Source of the DNA: an uncultured Ruminiclostridium sp.
Lineage (GTDB): Bacteria; Bacillota; Clostridia; Oscillospirales; Ruminococcaceae
Direction: 5' to 3'
Length of the DNA: 43,299 nt
Assembly: GCA_947594425.1 (NCBI GenBank)
Contig: CANQED010000016.1
Location: forward strand, 1-43,299
In this document: piece after piece, positions 16,584 to 24,196 of the stretch
How the letters are laid out: each line of letters opens with the position of its first letter
Position numbering within the stretch: position 1 is the first letter of the stretch
Notes under the pieces: model-generated
Database searches by the model: none
What the model saw: only the letters and a program-made list of their open reading frames with translations
What the model was told of the DNA's origin: nothing
Program-made: the position numbers and the translations under genes

Positions 16584-17087
16584 TTAGTCCATCACGCCCG
16601 AAGCCGTGAATTTCTTGGATTTGAGATCAAACGTCCCCTTTGAGCGGTTGCCCGCCTTATATACCGTGAACGGAACCTGAATGCCGGACGTGTCGCCGCC
16701 GACGCTGTTCGGGATAACGTATACGTCTTCGCGGTACGCCCAAACGACCGTCGGATCGCCGCCCTCTGCGCCCGGTTTGAGCAGTACGTCAACCATTGTG
16801 GTCTTGCATTTGTCGCCCGTCGCGCGCTCGTTTGCGATCTCCATGATTTTCGTCGAGAGCGCGTCATCGTAGCTCTCGATATAGTACGGATCAACGTCCG
16901 CCTGCACCTCGTAGCCGTTATGCGTGACGGACTGCTCGCCGAGTATGTTCTTCGTTACCTCGACGTCAGGGTTCAATTCTTCGTTGTATTCTTCGAGGTG
17001 TTTGCCTATACGTACATATTCCGCCGCCTCGTAAGTCGTATCAAATGCGGCGTCTATGTAATGCGCAAGATATTTTCTTTCAACCAT
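16584..17087 (-). CDS. Major tail protein (167 aa)
   Basis: It forms the tail tube. Length, beta-rich composition and position between the tail terminator and the tail chaperone fit. Recognisable stretches are V-T-K-N-I-L-G-E-Q-S-V-T-H-N-G-Y-E-V, D-P-Y-Y-I-E-S-Y-D-D and, at the end, G-T-F-D-L-K-S-K-K-F-T-A-S-G. These resemble tube proteins of Clostridium and Lactobacillus siphoviruses. ATG 17087 follows a GGA-containing site. It should be one of the most abundant late products. Confidence 0.88.
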   Translation of the reverse strand: MVERKYLAHYIDAAFDTTYEAAEYVRIGKHLEEYNEELNPDVEVTKNILGEQSVTHNGYEVQADVDPYYIESYDDALSTKIMEIANERATGDKCKTTMVDVLLKPGAEGGDPTVVWAYREDVYVIPNSVGGDTSGIQVPFTVYKAGNRSKGTFDLKSKKFTASGVMD

Positions 17088-17102
17088 TGTTTTGTCCTTT
17101 CC

Positions 17103-17609
17103 TCACCATTTCGGTGGTATTTCGTTTGTGTATTGTACAGTCACCGGCAAAAGCCAATCCTGCACGCCGCTCGCGTTAGGTTCAAGCGCGTAATAATTCT
17201 GACGCACGATGCGCTTTATAACGCGGTTCCCTGATAGAGCGGGGAAGTGTTCGAGAGCGGTTTCTTCTCCGTTTATCGTTACGGGCTCGCCGCATATCCA
17301 CTTTCCGATGTTGTCCATAAATTGAGCGGCGGCAAGGTTTTGCCATTCTGCCGTGCTATTGAGACGATAAACGATGTAAAACGGATATTGACATTCCTGT
17401 GTATATCCGCCGAGTATGTTTTCTTGTTCCGAATAGACTAACGCGCCATTGTCCGACGAGTAAGCGATTCCAGATTCTTGTGCGAGTTCTTCATAGCTGA
17501 TCTCGCGCCCGTAAAGAGCACCGAATTGATTCAGCATTTCGCCGACAGCATGAGCAAGAGTTTCGTTTCCGTCTCCGTCCACTTTCAAAGGCTTTGCTTC
17601 GTCTTTCAT
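17103..17609 (-). CDS. Tail terminator / minor capsid 3-like protein (168 aa)
   Basis: Located directly before the major tail protein, this protein has the W-x-x-P-V-T-V-Q-Y-T-N-E-I-P-P-K-W ending and the middle Y-P-F-Y-I-V-Y-R-L seen in minor-capsid/tail-terminator proteins of Bacillota phages. It probably caps the tail tube and joins it to the head. Its start overlaps the upstream gene end by four bases. Assignment is by order and sequence style. Confidence 0.78.
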   Translation of the reverse strand: MKDEAKPLKVDGDGNETLAHAVGEMLNQFGALYGREISYEELAQESGIAYSSDNGALVYSEQENILGGYTQECQYPFYIVYRLNSTAEWQNLAAAQFMDNIGKWICGEPVTINGEETALEHFPALSGNRVIKRIVRQNYYALEPNASGVQDWLLPVTVQYTNEIPPKW

Positions 17610-18106
17610 CTGTTAGCGCCTCCCGCTGTTGTTTTTGCGATTTTCAGCCACTTCGGCAAATCGGCTTTTTTAGCCGGGTCGAACCAGTGCGGCTGTGCAT
17701 CGGCGTTTTTCGTGGTCGAGAATTCAAGTTCCATTTTTGCGAGCGTTTGACCGCGGTATTTGCTCACAAGCGCCTTGCGCGCGCCCTTGCGCGCCCACGG
17801 ACTGCCCGTGAGCTCGTCCACCATATTAAGCCCCTCATAGAGCATTCGTCCCATCGGCGGAGCCGCGGCAACCACTTTCCCGCTCCCGGCTATTGCCGCC
17901 GACATCGCTTGCGTAACTTTGATAAATGTTCCGGTCTGCATAGGCATAAACCGAATCAAAGAGAGCATGACCGCGCTGTCGAACTTGAATTGAGCAAGAG
18001 AAAACGACTTCTCGAATCGGCGAAGGTTGATTTTCATATCAACCTCATAATTCGGGCCGCCTTTTTTATAGTGATACAGAACCCGCCTGATGAGCTTTTT
18101 CCGCAT
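17606..18106 (-). CDS. Head-tail joining / minor capsid 2-like protein (166 aa, start uncertain)
   Basis: The core (I-R-F-M-P-M-Q-T-G-T-F-I-K, then V-V-A-A-A-P-P-M-G-R-M-L-Y-E-G and a short W-F-D-P near the end) matches small head-tail connector proteins (HK97 gp10/minor capsid 2 type). Two starts are possible. The 18106 ATG is three bases after the previous stop but has a poor binding site. The ATG at 18037 (M-K-I-N-L-R-R-F) has GAGG at good distance and gives 143 aa, closer to the family. The basic N-terminal 23 residues of the longer form are the only difference. Confidence 0.8.
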   Translation of the reverse strand: MRKKLIRRVLYHYKKGGPNYEVDMKINLRRFEKSFSLAQFKFDSAVMLSLIRFMPMQTGTFIKVTQAMSAAIAGSGKVVAAAPPMGRMLYEGLNMVDELTGSPWARKGARKALVSKYRGQTLAKMELEFSTTKNADAQPHWFDPAKKADLPKWLKIAKTTAGGANR

Positions 18107-18108
18107 CG

Positions 18109-18570
18109 CTATTTACCCATGATTTCGAAGTGCGGTATGACCGAATACGGCCCGCCGACGGACGATATCGCAAAGACGTAATCTTCGCGCTTATTGAGGT
18201 AGTTATAAAATCCGCTGTCAAGCGCGTAATCGCTGTCGGATATAACAGCGTCGCCGTTCCATTCGCCTACCATGAAAAAATCGAAGTCGTTTCCGTCGGT
18301 AAACGTGACCGTCTTTGCGTAGTCGTCGTTCGGCTGCCTGTCCCATTCTTTCGGGGGCAACCAACGCTTTCCCTCGATCATGATGTTACCGTCCTCGACG
18401 GTATAACGCACGTTAAGCGCCGCGCTGTCTTGCGTCTCTGCGCCGTATTTGGCTATAAGCGCCGCTTTGTCCATGTTGAGATGGACGTTATGTAATACCG
18501 TCGCGTACCACGTCGAGCCGGTCGCGCGGGACGTGTATCGGTTAAAGAGCGTTACAGTATCGTTATAGAT
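18109..18570 (-). CDS. Head-tail connector protein with a probable AUC start (153 aa)
   Basis: The ATG-initiated frame begins only at 18474 and has no binding site. Its frame stays open upstream to the TGA of the previous gene (18579-18577), and that extra segment reads like family N-termini (Y-N-D-T-V-T-L-F-N-R-Y-T ... S-T-W-Y-A-T-V-L-H-N-V-H). No ATG, GTG, TTG or CTG codon lies in it. The codon ATC at 18570-18568, after GAGTGAGG, is the best-placed start. The product resembles DUF6751-type head closure proteins and lies in the connector block. An ATG to ATC mutation, a sequencing error or reinitiation after the stop are alternatives. Confidence 0.7.
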   Translation of the reverse strand: MYNDTVTLFNRYTSRATGSTWYATVLHNVHLNMDKAALIAKYGAETQDSAALNVRYTVEDGNIMIEGKRWLPPKEWDRQPNDDYAKTVTFTDGNDFDFFMVGEWNGDAVISDSDYALDSGFYNYLNKREDYVFAISSVGGPYSVIPHFEIMGK

Positions 18571-18576
18571 ACGTCC

Positions 18577-18807
18577 TCACTCTCCGTCAAAAAGCTCGGA
18601 CTGCGAGATCGCCTTATCCTCGAAATCATCAAAAGCACTGTCGACCTCGACCTTATGGAGGTCATATGCCGCACGGTCAATGATCTGCTTAGTCATCGTA
18701 AAGCTGCCCGGGGTGCCCTGAAATGACGCCGTAAAATATGCGATCTGCGAGCCGTTATCGCGATATTCCGCTGTGATGTCCATCCTCGTTATTTGTGTTT
18801 TGCCCAT
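18577..18807 (-). CDS. Small structural-region protein (76 aa)
   Basis: ATG 18807 follows AAAGGAG. The protein is beta-rich in its first half (I-T-R-M-D-I-T-A-E-Y-R-D-N-G-S-Q-I-A-Y-F-T-A-S-F) and acidic at the end (D-S-A-F-D-D-F-E-D-K). It lies three bases after the connector gene and ends just before the AUC-start gene, in the same frame as it. Position suggests a head completion component. No family is recognised. Confidence 0.75.
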   Translation of the reverse strand: MGKTQITRMDITAEYRDNGSQIAYFTASFQGTPGSFTMTKQIIDRAAYDLHKVEVDSAFDDFEDKAISQSELFDGE

Positions 18808-18810
18808 TTT

Positions 18811-19320
18811 CTACTCCTTTTTAATTTTTATAGGGTATGCGCCCATGTATAATAGATTGACTCCGTTTCGGTCGCGCGCGCCTCGCAGATATAACATTAT
18901 CGTGCTGTATGTGAGGTGCTCGCGCTCCGTTGCATCGTTCACCGCCGCCGCGTATCGGCTCAACACAGAGCTGGAGCCGCCGGTGGCAAACGATATTGAT
19001 TCATTTCCCGCGGACACAGACGATATGACCTTGCCTTGTAAGCCGTTCGCCGTCTCGATATAGCCGGACGCGCGCGCAGCCTCATCCTCGGCTTTTTGGA
19101 TTTGCCAAGCCGTGTATACGAGCTCGCACACGCAGCGGCGTATCGCCTCGATGTCGTCTTCATCCGTGGGGAAGGCGTAGACGAGCTTTTTCAGCCCGTC
19201 AACGCCTGTCGTATAATAGTTGACCTTCTTTTCGGCTTCCCAAGACAGACGTCGAAAGTCTGTCTCGGGGAGCTCGTCACCGTATAGCGCCGTAAAGTCG
19301 GCGTATGTTACGTATGTCAT
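18811..19320 (-). CDS. Head-tail adaptor, Gp6-like (169 aa)
   Basis: The pattern Y-A-D-F-T-A-L-Y-G ... F-R-R-L-S-W-E-A-E-K-K-V-N-Y-Y-T-T-G followed by helices (I-E-A-I-R-R-C-V-C-E-L-V-Y) and a C-terminal segment ending L-L-Y-M-G-A-Y matches phage head-tail connector proteins that dock under the portal. It follows the capsid genes, as in other Bacillota siphoviruses. Length is normal. Confidence 0.85.
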   Translation of the reverse strand: MTYVTYADFTALYGDELPETDFRRLSWEAEKKVNYYTTGVDGLKKLVYAFPTDEDDIEAIRRCVCELVYTAWQIQKAEDEAARASGYIETANGLQGKVISSVSAGNESISFATGGSSSVLSRYAAAVNDATEREHLTYSTIMLYLRGARDRNGVNLLYMGAYPIKIKKE

Positions 19321-19340
19321 ATGCCGTTACTCCTTTGCCG

Positions 19341-19733
19341 CTATCTTCGCGCCCGCCTCTGAATCGTGACGGGATTGTCCTGCTTTGTTGCCTCCGAGAA
19401 ATCGAGCGTGAACAGCTCGTCCTTGCTTTCTCGGTCGAATATCGTCACCTTTTCGCCGTCCGTGCAGTTTTCAACGCGAATTACGAGGAACGGGTCGCTC
19501 GGCGTCGGCTGTATGTCCTTGCCCGCCGTGAATCCGTCTTTCGTTGCCGCGCCGCCGACGTGCAACGGCTTGAAGTTTTTCTCAAAGAATCGTATCGGGA
19601 AATAATGTCCGTTCTTCTCCTCGTCCTCATATAGCGGGACGTCAGACAAGTACAAGATGTTTCCCGTTACCTTTCCGTCCTCGCCGATTTTAACGTCATC
19701 CGCTATCATCTGCGAGACGGTTATTCCCTCCAA
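19341..19733 (-). CDS. Hypothetical head-region protein (130 aa, start uncertain)
   Basis: The frame begins with TTG at 19733 immediately after a hairpin. An internal ATG at 19709 lies 16 nt beyond a GGAGGG, which is too far for normal use, so the start is unsure. The protein has V-T-G-N-I-L-Y-L-S-D-V-P-L-Y and F-L-V-I-R-V-E-N-C-T-D-G-E-K-V-T-I-F and looks beta-rich. Placed directly after the major capsid gene, it may be a decoration or head stabilising protein. I recognise no named family. Confidence 0.75.
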   Translation of the reverse strand: MEGITVSQMIADDVKIGEDGKVTGNILYLSDVPLYEDEEKNGHYFPIRFFEKNFKPLHVGGAATKDGFTAGKDIQPTPSDPFLVIRVENCTDGEKVTIFDRESKDELFTLDFSEATKQDNPVTIQRRARR

Positions 19734-19735
19734 TG

Positions 19736-19775
19736 GGGACTGACCGGGAGGGGGTATATATGCTTGGTCAGTCCC
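19736..19775 (-). other. Stem-loop between capsid gene and next gene
   Basis: GGGACTGACC (19736-19745) and GGTCAGTCCC (19766-19775) pair perfectly over 10 bp with a 20-nt loop. On the minus strand it begins three bases after the capsid stop and touches the next start. No T run follows, so it may stabilise capsid mRNA or limit translation of the next gene rather than end transcription. Confidence 0.6.
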
Positions 19776-19777
19776 GA

Positions 19778-20644
19778 TTATTCCCCCGAGCCGATAGAAC
19801 CTACGATGATACCGTCAAGCCTTTCCGCGAACAGCTCAATGCCACAAACAACCGTGTCAGAAACAGTCATGTTCGTGTAATCGGGCTCCTCATGTATGCC
19901 GATATAGCCCGTCTCGTCCGCCGTAAACGTAAACGCCTCACCGAGGTCTGCGCCGTTTACGGGAATATAGTAGAGGACGATATTGTCCGCAGCCGTCGCG
20001 TAAATCTTACCCTTCGGCACGGACGAGTTGAAGAACACCGTACCGAGACCGAGGAAGTTTTCGACATAGTTCATGCCGAACACGGTCTGCATCGTGATAT
20101 TCGCCGTTGCGAGATAGTCCGCAACATCAAGCGGATTCATGAAATAGACGGCGCGGATATCGTCGTCCTCGAACTTGACTTGCAGCTGTCCCCACGCCTG
20201 CGCAAGCGTAGCTTGGAAGGTATCGCCCTTCGCTGCACCCTCACCCGTGGCAAGGAAAGTGAAGAAGTCTTTGCGTATGACCTTTTGCACGTCGCGGAGC
20301 ATTTCGTCTGTTGTCATCGTTACCGCTTGGTCGTAGCCGCGATCTATAATCGCCTCTGCCGACGTAGCTTTGCGCCACTTTTTCGGCGTAATTTCCTTGT
20401 AGGTTACGGCCTCGACCTCGTACTTCGAGAGCGGGATCGTGTCGCCCTCGTCAACGATTCCCGTGCCAAGTGTGCCCTTGGCACGATAAGATTTGAGAAC
20501 AGTTCCCGCCTGCTTTGCAATTTTACGGGTAATAGTCAGTGACTCTATAAGCTTTCTGACGCTGTACCCGAACGTCTCCGAGAACTCTATTTCGCGCACA
20601 CGCGCAAGGTCTGCCTTTTTTATGAGATTAGTTTCTGCTGGCAT
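19778..20644 (-). CDS. Major capsid protein, HK97 fold (288 aa)
   Basis: It builds the head shell. Features are a helical N-arm (V-R-E-I-E-F-S-E-T-F-G-Y-S-V-R-K-L), an E-loop region (G-D-T-I-P-L-S-K-Y-E-V-E-A-V-T-Y-K-E-I-T-P-K-K-W), the spine helix (Q-A-V-T-M-T-T-D-E-M-L-R-D-V-Q-K) and P-domain strands with F-M-N-P-L-D-V-A-D-Y. It follows the scaffold gene and precedes the connector genes. The length suits the compact HK97-fold class. No protease gene is seen, so assembly probably relies on the separate scaffold. Confidence 0.93.
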   Translation of the reverse strand: MPAETNLIKKADLARVREIEFSETFGYSVRKLIESLTITRKIAKQAGTVLKSYRAKGTLGTGIVDEGDTIPLSKYEVEAVTYKEITPKKWRKATSAEAIIDRGYDQAVTMTTDEMLRDVQKVIRKDFFTFLATGEGAAKGDTFQATLAQAWGQLQVKFEDDDIRAVYFMNPLDVADYLATANITMQTVFGMNYVENFLGLGTVFFNSSVPKGKIYATAADNIVLYYIPVNGADLGEAFTFTADETGYIGIHEEPDYTNMTVSDTVVCGIELFAERLDGIIVGSIGSGE

Positions 20645-20662
20645 TATAATTTCTCCTTTGTA

Positions 20663-21325
20663 TTATTCTGCGGGCTTGTCATATACTCCCGCTTTAAGAT
20701 TTGCGACGATTGCGGCGCGCCGCTCGCCTCTGTCTTTTATACCGCCGATATCGCTCCGTGCGGTCAGCCCCGTGCCTGACGCCTGTGCGTTTGTCGCGAG
20801 TTTGTCCGTAAACCGCGCTTTGCCCGCCTCAAGTGCCTCTTTTTGCTCGTCCACGAACGCCGACGCATCGCTCTGCTTTATCTGCCCGATGAGGTCAGAC
20901 AGCCCGAGAATTTTGCCGTCTTTGAGCTTAAGCCCCGCCGCCTTGATTTGTGACATAACGTCACGTTTTGCCGCCTCGGACGAGAATTTCACGCTTTCAA
21001 GCTCCGTTTTCAGCGCGTCCGCGAAGTCGCGTTCGTCGATTTGCGCCTGTGCGTGTTTCTTGGCGTCCTCCGCGCGTTTTAAGGCGGTTGCAAGCTCGTT
21101 TTTGATTTCATCCGGGGACTTATCCCCAAAGCCCTTTAACGTCGCCTCCGCGCTTTCTGCGCGTTCCTTGTAGCCGTCGCGCTCGTCCTCCGCACGCTTG
21201 ATTTTCTTCTCGTGTTCGGCAAGAGTGATATATCCCTCGTCTTTCACGGCTTTCATGATTTCCGCGTGCTTGTCCTCGGGGATGTCGATACCGGCTCCCT
21301 TGCAGATTTCGATAATGTTCTTCAT
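20663..21325 (-). CDS. Capsid scaffolding protein (220 aa)
   Basis: The protein is almost entirely charged helix (E-H-E-K-K-I-K-R-A-E-D-E-R-D-G-Y-K-E-R-A-E-S-A-E-A, then K-R-A-E-D-A-K-K-H-A-Q-A-Q-I-D-E-R-D). A K-S-P-D-E-I linker and an alanine-rich C-terminus follow. This is the composition of GPO-like scaffolds that guide procapsid assembly. It is encoded directly upstream of the capsid protein, and ATG 21325 follows a GGAGGA-rich leader. Confidence 0.93.
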   Translation of the reverse strand: MKNIIEICKGAGIDIPEDKHAEIMKAVKDEGYITLAEHEKKIKRAEDERDGYKERAESAEATLKGFGDKSPDEIKNELATALKRAEDAKKHAQAQIDERDFADALKTELESVKFSSEAAKRDVMSQIKAAGLKLKDGKILGLSDLIGQIKQSDASAFVDEQKEALEAGKARFTDKLATNAQASGTGLTARSDIGGIKDRGERRAAIVANLKAGVYDKPAE

Positions 21326-21401
21326 GCTTTATCCTCCCGCGTGATATTTATACAGCTTCGCCCGCTGTAAGGATTTAGCCCGTAAAACCACGGGCAGGGT
21401 A

Positions 21402-21471
21402 CGCCGCCGACGGGAATTGAACCCGCAACCTGTCCCATTGCAACAGACAGCCCCCCACGAGTTACGGCGGC
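21402..21471 (-). tRNA. tRNA-like element, possibly Cys(GCA), with an abnormal anticodon arm
   Basis: On the minus strand a 7-bp acceptor stem (GCCGCCG/CGGCGGC) and a T arm (GCGGG-TTCAATT-CCCGT) are clear. The anticodon stem CTGTC/GACAG encloses 11 nt containing TTGCAAT. If two further T-G and G-G positions stack, the loop is seven bases with anticodon GCA, U33 and A37. The D arm is reduced. It lies between the scaffold gene and the gene at 21488. It may be a diverged tRNA-Cys or a tRNA-like decoy. Confidence 0.55.
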
Positions 21472-21487
21472 AGACGGCAAAGCCGCC

Positions 21488-22054
21488 TTAGTCGAGATTA
21501 TTGCCGAGCTTCTTTGCGGCTCTGCGGATTATATCCTTTTCCTCGGGTATGTCCGCGTCGTCGTAATAGCTGATTATGGCGTTTACCATATCGTCAACGG
21601 TACGTTCGAGCGCGCCCGTCATGCGCTCTTTGTTTTCGGAGTTCTTCGCGCCGCTCCTATAAGAGCGCTTGCTTTCCATGTAGTCGTCATCCATGCGTTC
21701 GGTATGTCCGCTCATGCGCCGTCCGTCGTTATACGAGCCCCTATATGAGCCGTCATCGCCCGAGCGCGAAGTATAGCGCCCTCTGCTGTCGCGCCCGCGT
21801 CTGCCGCTCATCATGTCCCTTTCGGGATCCATGCCGCCACTTCTGCCGCCGTCCTCCATTTCACGGAGTACGGTGTCGTAGTAGTCGGTTTTGAGCTCCA
21901 TATAATCAAGGTGCTTCAGGTGGTCGATTGCCGCGAGTGAGCGCTCAACATATGTAACGGAATCTACGGACGAGAGGCTGTTGCGATTCTTGGTTTCGTC
22001 TACGAGCGAGGATTCAAGCAGTTCGCAAAGTCTTTCTCTGTGCTTTCTTTCCAT
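21488..22054 (-). CDS. Helical protein with Arg/Ser/Gly-rich linker, structural region (188 aa)
   Basis: An N-terminal helical domain (about 1-70) is joined by a disordered R/S/G/D-rich stretch (about 72-140) to a C-terminal helical domain (T-V-D-D-M-V-N-A-I-I-S-Y-Y ... I-I-R-R-A-A-K-K-L-G). ATG 22054 follows GGAGG. It precedes the tRNA-like element and the scaffold gene. I have the impression of similar proteins in other gut phages near the scaffold but no functional name. A head-internal or assembly role is inferred from position. Confidence 0.8.
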   Translation of the reverse strand: MERKHRERLCELLESSLVDETKNRNSLSSVDSVTYVERSLAAIDHLKHLDYMELKTDYYDTVLREMEDGGRSGGMDPERDMMSGRRGRDSRGRYTSRSGDDGSYRGSYNDGRRMSGHTERMDDDYMESKRSYRSGAKNSENKERMTGALERTVDDMVNAIISYYDDADIPEEKDIIRRAAKKLGNNLD

Positions 22055-22066
22055 GTTGCCGCCTCC

Positions 22067-22516
22067 TTATGCTATACGAGTGACTGTCAGGCTCGCGTTT
22101 GATACGCTTATATCCTGAGCCGTGCCGCCCGTGGGTACGACGTTCTTCACACCGATTTGATAGCAGCAGCCATAAGGCACCGTTATCTCGGTGGTACGAG
22201 AAACATTGAAGAAAGCGTTTACGACCGTTGGCGTTACAGTCGCCTGCGTCGAAAGAAGTGCCTCGCCATTTTGCGATAGTGCAAGTGCAATCGGTCCGAC
22301 AGTGCCCGCCGTAGGTATCGCTATGTTTGCCCCAAAAGATACCCTGTACTTTGCAGGATTGCACGGACAACTACCACCGCGAAGTCCTACGAGGCCGCTG
22401 CCGTCGGTGTATATAATGCTGTTTTGGCAGTTCTGCGGGTAGTAGTTCGGCGTATTGTATACGACGTTCTGTTGCGTCCCGACAGTCTGCACCGCAGCAT
22501 TGCTGAATGTTGCCAT
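22067..22516 (-). CDS. Head fibre/decoration-like protein with beta-sandwich C-terminus (149 aa)
   Basis: After an N-terminal segment rich in N, Y and P, with C-x-C, the remainder looks like a TNF/BclA-type beta-sandwich: A-N-I-A-I-P-T-A-G-T-V-G-P-I-A-L-A-L, T-T-E-I-T-V-P-Y-G-C-C-Y-Q-I and S-N-A-S-L-T-V-T-R-I-A. Such domains trimerise and project from capsids or spores. It is encoded upstream of the scaffold and capsid genes. The assignment is by sequence style. Confidence 0.78.
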   Translation of the reverse strand: MATFSNAAVQTVGTQQNVVYNTPNYYPQNCQNSIIYTDGSGLVGLRGGSCPCNPAKYRVSFGANIAIPTAGTVGPIALALSQNGEALLSTQATVTPTVVNAFFNVSRTTEITVPYGCCYQIGVKNVVPTGGTAQDISVSNASLTVTRIA

Positions 22517-22638
22517 GTTATGTAATTCTCCTTTTCACACAATTGCGGCGGGTCAGACGATTGCCCGCCCGCCGCTATAATACTGTTATCAACAGACAAT
22601 TCCCGCGCGGGGAATAGATATATTGTGCCTATGCCGCC

Positions 22639-23283
22639 TTACGCCGCGTAGCCGCCCCCGCAGCCGGTGTTGCAGCCGCAACCGCTGTTGAAGAACGGGT
22701 TGAGTCCAGCCGTAAACGTCGTCTGATTCGGGTAACGTATTACGCCGCAGAGCGCCGCCTGAAGCTGAAGCTGGTTGATTTGGTTCTGCATATCCACCAT
22801 ACGGTTGCCGCAGATTGCATCGAGAATCTTCTGCACCTGTGCCGTCGTATTGGCGTTAATGCTCGCCGTGTTCTGCTCGGAAATGTAACGATTTTCGAGA
22901 ACCATTCTGTCCGTCTGGCAGCAGCAGTTGGAAATGAGGCTTTCAAGCGACTTGATATTGCCGAGAGTCTCATATCCGAGGTTACATACGCCGTTTGTGA
23001 GCTGCGTGAACTGCGCCTGTTGAGCATCGCCGAGACGCCCGACCGCGTTTTCGAGATTGTTGAAGTTCATCGCGTTGCAAAGTCCCGCTTCCGTCACAGG
23101 CTCACCTCCGCCGCCGTTAGCGCCTCCACGATTTCCGAAGAAACCGTTGCCGCCCCACAGTGCGGGGAGGATGAGAAGCGCAAATATCCATTCCATTCCC
23201 GACAGCCCGTTTCCCCAGCCGCCGTTCCCGCCTCTTTCGTTGAGAAGTGCAACATCAGACGCAGATAATCCGTTTTCACTCAT
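22639..23283 (-). CDS. Glycine- and cysteine-rich structural-region protein (214 aa)
   Basis: A short N-terminus leads to a hydrophobic segment (M-E-W-I-F-A-L-L-I-L-P-A-L-W-G) between glycine-rich stretches (G-G-N-G-G-W-G-N-G and G-G-A-N-G-G-G-G). A long helical middle has N-C-C-C-Q-T-D and C-G-N-R, and the tail is G-C-G-C-N-T-G-C-G-G-G-Y. The cysteine clusters suggest metal binding or disulphides. Neighbours are other late structural genes. I know similar proteins in gut phages by look but no function. Confidence 0.8.
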   Translation of the reverse strand: MSENGLSASDVALLNERGGNGGWGNGLSGMEWIFALLILPALWGGNGFFGNRGGANGGGGEPVTEAGLCNAMNFNNLENAVGRLGDAQQAQFTQLTNGVCNLGYETLGNIKSLESLISNCCCQTDRMVLENRYISEQNTASINANTTAQVQKILDAICGNRMVDMQNQINQLQLQAALCGVIRYPNQTTFTAGLNPFFNSGCGCNTGCGGGYAA

Positions 23284-23334
23284 TCTTTTCTTGCCTTTCT
23301 AAATGTTTATTTAATCAACACACCCGGGTTAGTG

Positions 23335-23634
23335 TTAATTGCTCAATAGATTTATTACATCGTTTGGATTTACGCCGTGCTTTTGGCATTCCTCGTAAAA
23401 CACTTGCTGAGGATTTCGCCCGCCTACCATTTGCATGACCGCTCCTAACTGCGGGTTTTGCTGTGCCGCCTGCATCATTGCTTGCTGCGGGTTTTTTACT
23501 GCTCGGAGCATATTCATCATCCGCTTTGCGGATTGAGCCGCCTCTCTGATTTGCGGAGTAATCGCGGGCGTGGACGGCGCTGTACGGGGCGCGCTCGGAG
23601 CGCCACCCATATATCCCAATAAAGGATTAGCCAT
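23335..23634 (-). CDS. Small structural-region protein, Pro/Gln/Met-rich (99 aa)
   Basis: An N-terminal proline/alanine/threonine-rich segment is followed by helices with repeated N-P-Q (K-N-P-Q-Q-A-M-M-Q-A-A-Q-Q-N-P-Q-L-G). The end, Y-E-E-C-Q-K-H-G-V-N-P-N-D-V-I-N-L-L, resembles a small peptide-binding or assembly helix. Its start overlaps the upstream gene by eight bases. Probably a minor virion or assembly protein; the family is unknown to me. Confidence 0.78.
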   Translation of the reverse strand: MANPLLGYMGGAPSAPRTAPSTPAITPQIREAAQSAKRMMNMLRAVKNPQQAMMQAAQQNPQLGAVMQMVGGRNPQQVFYEECQKHGVNPNDVINLLSN

Positions 23635-24115
23635 TCTCGGCGTCCTCCTTTACCGCTTTCGCTGATTTCTTGCTTGTCAGCTGCTCGATTTTCTCTTTCA
23701 GTTTGTCAAACTCTGCTCTTTGCACATACATTGATGTGTCTATCGGCTCCGGCGCGGGCGCGGTGGGAGCTGCAAGCGACGACAAGTCTATTTCTTCAAA
23801 CCGAAACGCTTTCATCTGCTTTGACACGCCGAACTCATCCGAAGATTTGATATAAAAAATAGAGTCCGAGCTGTCCATAAGCCAATGCGTTCCGTTTGCC
23901 GGGACAATATGCTCTTTTGCCCCCTGCACGCCGTTTACAGTTATCCATGACACGTTCTGTGCCGGTGCAGGCGCGGGAGATTGATTTGCAGGCGCAGGCA
24001 CGCCTCCCCATGACGTATTTTGAGGCGAACACATACTTTGAATAAGGTCTGCCTTTTTACGCGCGTATTCCTGTTCGAGCTGCATTAAGCCCTGTTGAAG
24101 TGTAGAGCCAGCCAT
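23627..24115 (-). CDS. First gene of the late operon, hypothetical structural protein (162 aa)
   Basis: ATG 24115 (M-A-G-S-T-L-Q-Q-G-L) follows GGAGGAAAACGCA; the longer frame from 24163 runs into the hairpin and is rejected. A helix (M-Q-L-E-Q-E-Y-A-R-K-K-A-D-L-I-Q-S-M) is followed by an Ala/Pro linker. A beta part (W-I-T-V-N-G-V-Q-G-A-K-E-H-I-V-P-A-N-G-T-H-W-L-M-D-S) and a coiled end with lysines complete the chain. The beta part resembles small proteins seen beside scaffold genes in Clostridia phages. It is the first product downstream of the presumed late promoter region. Confidence 0.8.
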   Translation of the reverse strand: MAGSTLQQGLMQLEQEYARKKADLIQSMCSPQNTSWGGVPAPANQSPAPAPAQNVSWITVNGVQGAKEHIVPANGTHWLMDSSDSIFYIKSSDEFGVSKQMKAFRFEEIDLSSLAAPTAPAPEPIDTSMYVQRAEFDKLKEKIEQLTSKKSAKAVKEDAENG

Positions 24116-24142
24116 TGCGTTTTCCTCCGTTTTCGGTAATAA

Positions 24143-24179
24143 TTTACCCTGCTCTATATCCATTATAGAGCAGGGTAAA
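24143..24179. repeat. Perfect 16-bp inverted repeat in the late control region
   Basis: The arms at 24143-24158 and 24164-24179 pair perfectly over 16 bp around the 5-nt loop TCCAT. A minus-strand TATAAT (24167-24162) lies inside it. Neither flank has a T run, so it is not a typical terminator. An operator overlapping the late promoter, or a hairpin in the late leader RNA, fits better. Confidence 0.8.
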
Positions 24180-24196
24180 AAGCCCGAACAGGCGCA

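Noticed and set aside
19733-20542. Plus-strand frame of 269 codons opposite the capsid gene
   Set aside because: The capsid protein on the other strand is unmistakable, and this frame has no start context.
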